Below are positions 23,008-35,000 of a stretch of DNA of 64,000 nucleotides, piece by piece. Each line of letters starts with the position of its first letter. The first letter of the stretch is position 1. Both the position numbers and the translations under genes were made by a program. The notes beneath the pieces are model-generated. The model saw only the letters and a program-made list of their open reading frames with translations. It made no database searches and was not told where the DNA came from. The stretch covers positions 1,253,717 through 1,317,716 of the forward strand of contig CAXAMN010003669.1 in NCBI GenBank assembly GCA_963970005.1. The letters run 5' to 3'. The DNA comes from Durusdinium trenchii. Its lineage: Eukaryota; Sar; Dinophyceae; Suessiales; Symbiodiniaceae.

Positions 23008-26000
23008 TTGAACATGTCCAAATACCTAGCCTTAGTCAAGCTGACAACTGCAAAAGAGTATGAACAGTTACAGGTCCAAAGCACCCTCCCGAAACATCAA
23101 CAGCACTCCCCCGATCCTGCCACCCAGCGTTCATCTCCCTGCGCTCTTCCTGCCCGCACTCTCCCAGGCTCTCCCGCCGCGCCGCTCTGCCCCGGCCTTG
23201 GGCATCACCGGTGCTTCCAGCTCTCGGCCCATGATCTTGTCGAACCTCATCGGCTCGGCTCGGTATTGGCGGATGGACTCCCAGGAGTAGGGAGAGGTGG
23301 TTCCGGGGAGTAGGGACCCCAAGAAAAGAAGGCCATGAGACACCGGGAAGAGCAGGTCGCTGAAGACCTAACCCAAGTGTGGTTTTTGGAGTTCCGTGTT
23401 AAATCTGCAGGGGGAGTGTTCAAAAGAATGTTTGGCATGGAAGATGGTGGAGGAGGATTCGGTGTCAAAGAGATCATGTGGTCATGTTCACCCCCGACTT
23501 TTCGTTTTAAACCATGGAGGCTGAAAGGTTGATCGGAGCACCAGTTTCGTGACGTTTCTCGACTACTTTTGACTGCCGCGATCCACAAACGAAGAGGTCA
23601 ATGAAACAAGTGAGCGACTTCAACTGTAGACCAACGCCATAGACCTGGCAGCAACCAGGTAATGAGTGACCACTTCAAACCTGATCTTTGTCTCCTTCTT
23701 CCGAGGGGCAGGGTACTGCCGCTGTGCCCGATGAGGAAGAATTCAGAATTCCTGGCCGAGGGCCAAGGGCGAAAACTGCTTCACTCCCGCTTCCCGCACC
23801 ACCAGGCACGACCACGGGTCGCGACCCGTCGCATCCCGGATGCGACCCCTTCGTCACGGGCCATTTCCGAGTGTTTCACTCGTCGCCGTTCGGCATACAG
23901 GCCCTCCAGGCCCTCCAGGCCCGGCGGTCTTTTCTGCAGTTTGAAAAGGGGGCGTGTGAGGCTGGATGTCCAGATCTGGTTCACCTCTAACCCGCAGGGC
24001 GTGCGAAAAAAGAGAATCCTGCGCGATCCTGCACCATGCAACATCACGGAAAGTCCCGCACAGCACAGCCATGCTTGCTGCAAAGAGTGTTGCACACTAA
24101 CTATCACAAACTGTTAGTGGGGTCAAATGTACCTTAATAACAGTGGTCTTCAAGGTGTCAAGCTTAGTATGCTTAGTGCTTTGCCCCTTGCAAACCAAAT
24201 CAAATTAACACGCTGATGCTGGGCCATTGAAAGCCAGGCCCAGGCCAACACTCCGCGGTCCTGATATCTTCCCAGCCATTCATGCCTGAGACGTGGTCGG
24301 AACAAAGCGAAATTAATGGCCTTCTCATAGGCGGTGTGACAGGTGCTACATATTGTAGTTATGAAGATGTACATGCATACATGCATGATCATGCGTATGT
24401 ATTGATTGAAGATGACCCAAAGAGATACACTATATGATGAAGATACACTACCGATGGCATTTTCCTCCAACTCCCCCCTCTTCGTTCAATTCCCGCCCAG
24501 CCGCCAGCTCCCAAGCGCTTCTTCGGCTGCCGGTTGAGCATCCCCTGGATGACCGCTTTACACTGGGCATCCTCGTGTCAGCGTACGACGTCGGGAACGA
24601 GGCACCGAACCCGGGGTCAACAAGAGTGGGTGATAGAACTGTTACAGCATTTGGCCATATTCAAGCATCTCTGGAATCTGAGGCGGTGTTCCAAGCGTTT
24701 CACTGAAGCACCCTCGGACGCCGCTGGGTTCTTATGTCCCAATCGTGCCTCCAAATCGACGACTTGGAAGCTCCAAACACCAAGGAAGGGAACAACTGAA
24801 TCCAATCCGATGGCTGTTGAGACTTCCTGCTCTTCCCGCATCCCAAAGAACCACCCCCCAGGTCCTTGAAGCGCGAATGAAACCTTGGAAAAGGCCAGGT
24901 GGCAAGACCGATTGTGGCTTTTAACCCTTCCCAAAACATTCCATGTACAGCATAAACAATATGTTAGTGAAATATATAAAGATATATATATAGATAGATA
25001 TAGTCTATAGTATAGTATATTCCATGTACAAATGGCATGAAAATGGCATGTTCACATACACTTACCCCCTGAAACCACCCTAATGATTCTAATGTAGGTC
25101 ATTGTAGGTCTACATGCTACACACTTTCTTCACGGAGTGTCTGGCCGGATATTTTCCTCAATCGGTCAACCCCCCCCCGAAAGCCCAGCCGGATGTTCAG
25201 CGGCTCAGCCTACATGCTTATGCGCTCATTTGCTGCCTAGGATGTTCAATTGAATGCGCGAACTTCGCCAGAAAAAAAAGGATCAAAAGTCGAAACAAGC
25301 ACCACACACAAGAGATGGTACCTGAAACAGGCATTCGGAGTTCCCCCCAGCTGCCAAACTATCCAATCCATCTTTTTCTGTTTGTGGCTAAGATATGGAA
25401 ACCAGTGGAAACCATACCATAACAAGCTCAAAGCTCCGCAAAAAAAAGTGTACAAGTGCTGCATGCTTTGTAGATACTGAGCATCCTAAAAGATCGAAAA
25501 GATTCCTTCCCAAGATTGCTGACTTGTGAGAAATGAGGTGGCTTCAGTGAAATGATGACGTGTTGAGTGATCTGGACTCTTGCCATGTGCGCGTGTGGGT
25601 GCGGCCATCAACGGCAAGACCTACTACTTCGACAGCGAGTTCTACCCACTGCTTGCGCGAAGTCTCATCACCCCCAACATGTGTAGCCCATTGTAGGTCG
25701 CTATGCTAGCATGCCAGCACAACCCACCCACCCACACACACACACACATGATCTACGAACTGGGATTCTGTCATCCACTCCCCAAATCTGGACCTCAAGC
25801 ATCCTCAAGTCGCAGGATGAAAGCGCCTCCCGTCACGAGTCTCGTTTCGAAAAACCATGTTCACCGACGCCGGACCGGTCGCACCGCATCCGACGTCCGA
25901 CGGCAAAGAGGGCGACCGTCGGGCAACTCTAAGGGATCCTTCAGCACGGCCGTGCAAACCTCTGTGGGGTCATCCAGCTCGTCGGCGAAGGGCAAATAGC

Positions 26001-29000
26001 CTCGGACCCATTGATGCGGAGGACTTATCTCATTGATGCGGAGGTCGACCAATCGACGACGTCATACGCGGTTCACGTCGTAGGGCGCTCGATAAGCCTA
26101 TGTTTTGTGAAGAGAGGTGCATCAAAAGCCCCATGTCCTCAGAACTAGGATGAACCAAATCTTATCCGTGTTCTTTGATCGCATGTCACACCACATTCAA
26201 TCAAAGTCACTGCATACGGACTAGAACGAGGGTTGTGATGATGTATTTGCTGCTTGTGCCACTCATTTTAGTGATAAAGGCACGTTTTATGTGTTCTAAA
26301 TATATCTATATTATATCTCTATATATGTAGTACACGGATGTCAATACAGTATAACGTATAATATAACTCGTATTATATAAAGAAAAGTGCCCCGAAGGGC
26401 GCTCGGCAAAGGAAGCTTCGAATCCCTGTCCGATACCCTGCCCACACGTCATGCCCGAGACCCCCCACCGCAAACGAACTCAAAGAGGATGATCCCCAAA
26501 GACCACAAGTCCACCTGCGGATGGGTTGTGAGGTTTGTGGAGGTCGAACTCAGACGCAAACTGTCGTGAAACCCCCGCACTGATGTAAAAAGTGGCTGAA
26601 ATCAAAGTTCACCAAGTGGTTCAGGGATCAACACCCTCCAACCGGTCACACGGGTTGACGTTTTCATCACACTGGTTTTCCCCGGCATTCGGCAGGCCAC
26701 CCGGTGGGTCATAAATAGATTTTGCGGGGTGGGGAAGTACGCGAACTGGAGATGTTTTGGATGATACCACTTCTTCAGCGAACTGGATGACAAAGTGTGA
26801 CAAAGAAACAACTAAAGCAACATGAAGCAGTGAATCACCTCACGGCTGATGTCCAGGCAAAGGGGGTCGTTTCCGCAGCGGTGGGTAGCTCCTCAAAGGC
26901 GTTGTCCTCTTGGATGAGATACAGCAAATGAGAATGAACACCCAAATGCTCGGCTGCGGAAGCGGGAAGCGAACAGCAGGTGTTGTATGTTTAACTGTTT
27001 TGTGCAGTCTGTGGTTTAGCCTGGAAGGTCTCCAGAGTTGGAGCATCAATCCCAAGCTATTCAGTGCTGTGGCAACAGGGCACCCCTTCCGAGCTCTTCT
27101 TCCACTTAAAGGAACTCCTCAACGACCACACATGACCCCCACCGACCGTCCGCCCCCTGAACCGACCGTCCATTTCGCCAATGCCTCGACCGTCCGCACC
27201 GTCCGTCCGCACCTCCGTTCCGTAGCCATGGCCACGCATGATCTCCGGAGCCATATAGTGGGGAGTGCCGATCCTGGGGGGGCAGGTTCGCCAAAGGCGA
27301 GGAACCTGGTTCCCCATTGGTTCAGGGGCTCCCAACCCCCCAACCCCCCAAGGTCGAATGTCCAAGGACGAGCGAGACCTCGCAAAGTGATTGGAAGAGT
27401 TCTTGCCCCTTTTCAAACGCCAAAACGCCAAAGAGGAGTGCAAGTTCAAAGGACTTGTGAGAAAACAGCTGGCAGCTGCTTGATTCTCAATTCTTGCGAG
27501 GTGCTTCTTACGTGGGAATGTGCCATGTCAGATCATAATTAGGCAGCAGCAACAGGCCTTCGAAGCCAAATTGGCGATGCAGCATCCAAACGAAACCCCA
27601 CTACTTAGTAGATCCGATAGTCATCGACCCTATCTCTAAGCTTTGAGGAGGTTTGTGGATGTGGCGCGAATGATCATGCATTGCTGAATCCACTGTGGAC
27701 TGTAGATGGCCATTGAGGGTTTTAAGTTTGAAGTAAACTCTGCGGCTATAGTTATAAATCTCACCAACTGCCTTGGCTTGCTCCGTGTTTCCAGGCTGCC
27801 CTCGCCCACACCCATCCTTCTTCCACCACCCAACTGCTATAGGCTTCTGCCACTACGCCCACACCCCGTCTTCACCAAAAGCAGTGCAGACCAAGTCTCA
27901 TGGTGAAGGTTCTGGTTTTCCCTTCCTCCAGTTTTTTGGCGATTCCAAAATCAATCAGCTTCAAATAACCTGCAGCTCCGCAAAGGCAAGCTAAGCAGCT
28001 CGGCCAAACCCGGCCTTCTAAAATGATGATGACTCATGACCAAAGCCGGAATGAGGACTGGGAGGAACTCTCACAGCTTAAGTCGTAACCGAAGCTACAT
28101 CTGTTGCGTTGTTCCATGCATGCCATACATGAACATTACAGTATGTAATTTTATGCCTTTAATATGTGTACAGTGTAAAGAATATATACATACATATACA
28201 TATATAATCGATTATAATCGTATATTCTTATACTAATTATAATACATTTTAATTTTGAAAATATTATTGTAGACACTTTAAACCTATAAAGAACTTTCAT
28301 ATGGTAAGGCCAGAATCCTTGATTTAAAACAAAAAAGTCATAGTCAACTGGAAAAGTCAAAGAAAAAAAAAGTCAAATTGAAAAGTCCAAAAAAAGTCGA
28401 AAAAAAAACACACGCCAAATTGAAAGGTTAAAAAAAAGTCCGAAAAAAACACAAAAAAAGTCAACCATAGACCACAGCTCGAAAAAGTTTTAAAAAAACA
28501 AGTTTTAAAAAAAAAAAATCAAAAAACAACTCGAAAAAGTCAAAAAAAGATCAACCACTTGAAAAAGTCGAAAACAAGTCAAAAAAAGTCGGATCTGTGC
28601 AAATTGACTTTTTTGATTTTCTGAAACTTTCTGATTTGACTTTCTTTGACTTTGACTGTTGGGATTGACTTTTTTTGACGTTGTGTTGACTTACTTTTTT
28701 GTACATTTTGAAAACAAGCTCTTTCCAATGAAAGTGTTTTATAACTATCAAAAAAAAACTATCTACGATCATGCACGTCACATATTCACTTTGCAAATGC
28801 AATTGGTCATCCCTCCAGGCACTGCGGTGCGAGTCCGTATGGATGGTCTCGCCGCTCATCATCCTCGCGCGCATCACGTTCTCGCGCCTTGTGCGTCGAG
28901 CATCACGTTCTCGGGCTTAAGGTCCTGAAGAGACCGTGTCAAGCGGCGGATACCGTGCATTCTCCACATGATCGGAGAAGAATGTACTCCCCGAAGTTCT

Positions 29001-32000
29001 CCACATCGGCCCTGACAGAAGGGTTTTCCTCCAGCTTCCGGAATCTGGGATGCTAGTAGTGGGAAAAATCCTTACAGTAATTAAGTTTAAAAATAAATAG
29101 ATAGCATATAAACACCGGAGAAATTCACGCCGAAGCCAAAGCATCCCTCTTTTGCTCCCCCACACCCCAATTCCATCAGCCAAGCATCTCTGTAGATGAT
29201 GTTCTTCTCACTTAGCTCCTGCATCAAAGAGATGAGTGGCTACAATAGGCCCAACAAGTGGTCCAAATTCCGTATCTTCGCACCAGCCAATTCCGGCTTG
29301 AAAACAAAGGAACTTTATAATTATATAAGCCTTCCGTTTCTCCCCCTGTTTTCCTATGGGTTGCAGGGACTCCCAGAAAGAAATGGTCATAAAGGTCGGC
29401 TTTCTTGCGGAAGGTCCTGTTGACAGTCGGGATGCGCATCTCTTCCAGCACTCGGGGCATATGTTTGTCAAGTCTGTCTTTCGGGACCTTTATCTTTGCT
29501 CCTGCACGCCACCCAAAGCACATCAAAGCACAGCATTGTAGGTCACACACTTTTGGGGGTCATGAGTCATAGACCGTTGAGTACAAAAGAGGTCACCCCG
29601 ATATCTGTGCAAGTTGGCGGAGCCATCACTCAACCCAGCCAATCCCAGTGACCACCGGTCAGATCATGGAAGCACCAATCCTTACCGGTAACTCCACCCG
29701 GCCCAAAAGAACGCGTGGCCTCCAGAACGATGATCAAGCATCCGGTGTAGAATTGTGCCTGTGCCCTGCACGAACGCTTGGTCTCCACACCGATGCCGAC
29801 GATGCACGGAGGCCGCCACCGATCGGTGGCCGCGGGGCGAGAAGAACACCGGGCATTGGGAAGAAGTTGAACGGCGCAGGGTCCGCTACTCCATGTACTC
29901 AACGTCTAGTCTCTGCTTCGGATCTTCGATGCAGGGTGAGTCCTGTTCCAAGTCTTCGCATCGCCAAGTCTTCCGTTCGTGTCTCCGCATCCGTTCGATG
30001 CCGTTCCTCCGATCCGAATCCACGCCCCGTTTGGCCGCGCGGTGGTGCGTGGACTGACTATGACTACGAGATACTACGAGTATAAGTCTAACTATATGAA
30101 TGACTGGACATCGGTCCCACCTGGAGAGCACTGTGGGAATTTCACGGATCGCCCCATGGAGCTCGCCACCGGTGATGAGCTCGGTGAGGATGTAGACCTG
30201 GAGCGAACGGTGGCGGGCGGAAAAACCCGCGCGCCCGCCGGGGAAAGCGAGGAAATCACCGGGAAAGCTGGGCGGTTTTGAGGGTCTGAGGAAGGAAGTC
30301 TCACAAAAAATGGAGCGGTGTGTAGGGAAATGGAGCGAGAAATCGTGAAAGGAGAAGTGGTCCATCGGTTCAGTTTTGGGGGTCCGCTGCGTGAGGAGGT
30401 GCCCCAACATGGAAAGAAGATATTGAAAGATCTTTTTTTAATCTGATTTGGAGGTCATATCTGTGCATCACCCCTCCAAAAGGCTCATGAGCACCCAGAA
30501 CAGGCCCAAAAAGCACCGGATCGGCCCAGGCACGCTCTTGTGCGTCTCGAAGGTTTGCACCAGTCTCCTTAGAAGTCTGCCAGCTGCGTCTTGACGCGCT
30601 GCGTGGCTCGGCGGAGGGCGTCAGCAGCGTGTGGGCTTCTTACATCTTCTTACCCCAAAAGCACTCAAACTGAAATTTATGGTGCAAATGAATGCAAGCT
30701 GATGTGAAATGCACACCCTGAATGGACGGTCGGCCGGACGGATGCCTTCCGAATGCCGCTGGGTACATTTGAGGCTGTTTGTTTGGGTGAGAGAGCTCGC
30801 CGAAGGACGCACGGCTCGGGGAGCTGCAGCCCGGTGCTCGGCCCGGTCAGCGGTAAGTGAATGGGATGACTTGGCCGCTGGCATGGCTTGGAGAAACATG
30901 TCTTAGGCACATTGCATGCAGTTCGATACATCTACCAGCACCCTCCAACAGGTCACCACCTGCGACTTTTGAGTCTGCAAAAGCCACCTGTTGGAGGTGG
31001 TGTGTATATATAAATATATATATTTTTTTATGTATATTGTTGCTTTTAATGTGTATGTCTATATATATTTATTTATTTATATATATATATATACACAATG
31101 ATCCTACACCCTTGCAAGGAGGTGTCCTCCGATCGGTGCCGGGTCGGCTGTGAGGGGGGGGTCATTCTAGGTGCCAATGATCAACCACAGAAGGACCTCG
31201 ATGGGCCCGTGACGTCTCCAGGGCCAAGAGGCATGATGAAGGGGTGCTCCTGGGCCTTGAGCAGTTCGCATTCACCTCGGCCAGAGCCAGACCGGCCCCC
31301 CGGAGTCCATCTCCCAAGCACCAGTTCCGGAACCATCAATCGATGACACCACAGGACGCACCTGAACCCAAACCCATGAACCGATGGGTTTGTTCGAAAG
31401 CACTGCCCCACCGGACCGTCCGATGGATGCGCCGCTGGCGCCCGTCGTCGACAGAGACCGACGAAGAGGTAAACCTCAGCGGAAGCCTTGAGGATGTGAC
31501 ATGTTGTGAGTGACCACGCACAACTGATTATTGGATATATTGGAGTTTCTGATGTGTCTATCATTTCTATTCAGGGCGGTTCAGGTGCAAAACACGACCA
31601 TTCACCAGTCTCCTCCCTCCGACTTGGCCAGGATGACCTCCATCCGAGTCAGATCGGAGTGCGTGCTTTGAACCCAAAGGCGGTTCCGGGTTGCGGCCGA
31701 AGGCGCGCTTGACCTCCACAGGGATCTTCCCCTGGTTCTTCCGGACCCGCTTCAGAGCATACCTCGGCCGAGGAGGTGGGTGGTCGACACCGTGACACCG
31801 TGACCGACCTGGTCAGAACCTGCTCCGAGGTGGCAGGACCTGGTGGCAGGACCTGCTGAGGACCAAGCTTTTACAAATGACCTCAAGAATCAAAACATGT
31901 CTATTAAATATATTCAATATGCTCTATCTGAGGTGGTGCAGGACTTTTTCCTTCCACTGCGTGAGGAGCAAGCCAGAAGTCCTCTTTCTGGTTGAAGCTG

Positions 32001-35000
32001 GTGACTTGCTAAAAAAAGGAGGGTATGAGCAAACAACAAATAGCAAAAAACTCAATACTGTATATCCCTGTTAGAGAGAGGCCAGGACAGACTATGCCGT
32101 CTGCCTTCGCTCCTACTACCGTCCAACAGGTCGCCCAGCGAGCTTGTTCGCTCCCAACTAGCCTCATGTCAGGCTACGCGGCTACAGGGTTCTGGCACAG
32201 AATTGCATTGGCTTCTGAACGCCCAAAGAAGAACAAACACACGTGCCGTGGATTGCCTCGCAGCACATCGGTTTTGGTGGGTTCGGGGACAAAACCTACA
32301 GTAAATACTTCAGCTCGTTCCGCTGCCGATTCCGCGTGTTCCGCTGCGCCACCCGGCGGGTGGTCCAAACGTCGTCGTCGTCACCGGGTGGTCCAGACGA
32401 TGACGTCGGTTTTCTCTATAGGCGGAACGCTCTGCTTTAGCCAAGGACCTTGGATATTCCCGAGTCAGGGATGTCCTGCAGATCCTGCCCAAAATCTTAT
32501 GTTGCGGTGCTCTTTCGGTTTTCTAGAGAACCGCAACACGCGAGCCCCGAATCTGGCCAAGGCGCCTCATGCCTGCAGCCAGTGGGTGTGACAAAACAAA
32601 TAACCCTAACACGACCTGGAGCATGGCATCATTCATTCCAGGATGTTTGTTTGGGCTTCTCTATGCTTTTCTTGCCTTTGGTGGCATGTCAGCCAGCTGG
32701 TGGTCGAGTGGAAACTGACGGGCTCACAATTGTTTCCCTCAGATGGTGGGAAAGAGTTGCATGCACACATATACATATACCAACTGAACTGATCTGATCA
32801 TTGATACTTTGAAGAGCTCTGCTGGAACACACAGTGCCCCGCTTCAAGAAAAGGCGAGGTGAACATGTTAGGCTCTTGGTCTTATGTTGTTGATTTTTGT
32901 AGGACCTTGTAGGATGTTGCGGGGGTTCTTACATCGCATTTCATCGGAGTTCAACGAGCGTTTTTAGCCTATATAATATAGCAAATAAATCCAAGGCCTT
33001 GAGGGAAGCCTACGCTTTAGCACTAAAGTCGCCGAATCCTTTGGACAACAAAGACAGACCAGCTCCAGGAAAGGCGGGCATGAAGGGACATGAGCTTTGC
33101 ACTGACAAAAGGATACCGCTCCAAAAAGGAGCCTAGGCTCCTGTTCGTTTGCGCCAGCTCGTTGCGTGCTCTCGACTTCTTGATGCTTACATTTCGCCTC
33201 ACCCGACACATCTGAGGTTCCCATCTCTCACTCTGAGAACATCGCACCGGACGCGACAGCGCGACAGCGCGACTGCGCCTGTCTTCTTGTTCATCACCAG
33301 CCGCACTACGCCTGCTGCTCCTGCCCCAATGACTCGGACTGTCTTGAGGTCCTGACGCAATGACTCGGACATCGATACGGCCACCTCTCGGTTTCTTCGG
33401 TCCACCTCTCATGCAATGGCAGGATGTGTGAGATGTTCTGATCATAGGACGTGGCACAAACCCGTTCTGATCATAGCAGGACGCCCTCGGGCTGAGAGAA
33501 ACATGGGGCAGACCTCCACCGGTCCGATTTGGGTGAAGCAACCTGAGGGAATGGGGTGCCACTCTCCAGCCCCATCAAACCGATCTGGCAGTCCTTCATG
33601 GTGAAGTCAGTATCTTGCCTGAGGTAAATCGATCACTGACATTCGTGGAATGGACCATGGTTTCAAGGCAGACGTCCAGTTGAACAGTCCTTTGAAAAGG
33701 TGAAGATGACAGGGAATTCATGTCTTTCATGTCTTGAGCTGTTTGCCATGCCCCAGCTAAATCCCTGACCCAGGACACGGAGACGAGGGACATGGGGCCA
33801 AACGCGAAGAGATTTCATTACCCTCCGTGGGAGGGAGAACATGCAACTTGCACCTGGATGTCCTAGGCACTCCGGATCGTCAACGGCTACAGTTTCCGTT
33901 CTGCCAAGTCACAGGCGAATACGATGCATCAGCTCTTGTTGCATCTTGCCTGGTTTCGCGTCGATCTTGTGATCTTGTTGCGGGTCCAGTTATTACATGC
34001 AGGAAAATTGGTTTGTGTTGCTGGATGTGTATTGCTTGGGCCCAAAGACATGTGTGTTTGGTCTATTTGTCGTTCTTCCAGAGGGGTCTTTCAGAGGTCT
34101 CCTATTTTCGTACCCGCATATGTTTTGGAGAGCCACCACAGGTTTGCGGCGAGACCCACATTCTGTATTGCCATTGGTTGTGAATGTGCGGGATGTCACA
34201 TATCTCTTCCTCAACACATGCACCACGCCCCCCCCAAAAAGAGAGAACACCCACCCCCACGTACACACGTCTTGGGGTAGAATGATATGTTCATATATAG
34301 ATCTAGGTAGTTAGATAGATAGATATAGATACATAGATAGATTAATTTATTAGATAGATTAAATAGGTAGATAGACACATTAGATAAGGAGATAGATGGA
34401 CGGACGGACGGACGGACGGATGGATGGATGGACCGATGGATCGAATAGCATAGCATAGCATAGAATAGCATAGCATTGCGTAGAATAGAAAGAAAGCAAG
34501 AAAGATAGGTAGATAGATACAAAGGATTAGGTCAAATAAAAATAAGATTAGATTTGATTATATAGATCAATTCAGATCAGATAAGATCATTTAAAAATAA
34601 GTAGGTTGATAGATAGGATAGGATAGGATAAAATAGGTCCTAGATAACATAGATGCGATAAGCTAAAATTGGTAAGATAAGATAGGAAAAATAGATAAAA
34701 TAGATAAGGTAGATAAAATAAGCCAAGATTAGATTAGATTGGATGGGTAAGGTAAAAATAAGAATGAAAGAAATACAAAAAAGAAAGAATATAGATAAAT
34801 AGATTATATAGATTAGAATAGATAATATATATATATATTATATATACTGGACAGACAAACAAACAAACAAAGTGATTCTAATGATTTTTCAAAAATTTAC
34901 ATTCTACATTATTGTATTTTTTAAAAAATGCCGTGGTGGGAGTGTCTCCTCGTTTTTGCTAAACCACTGCAAGCAAGCAGCCCTTCACGATCGACGAGAA

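Noticed and set aside
27213..27231. CCGTAGCCATGG as a dinoflagellate spliced-leader copy
   Set aside because: It matches only the first nine or so bases of the leader and is the complement of the kinase P+1-loop exon. CCGTAGCCAAGG near 35815 also fails after nine bases. No full leader is present.
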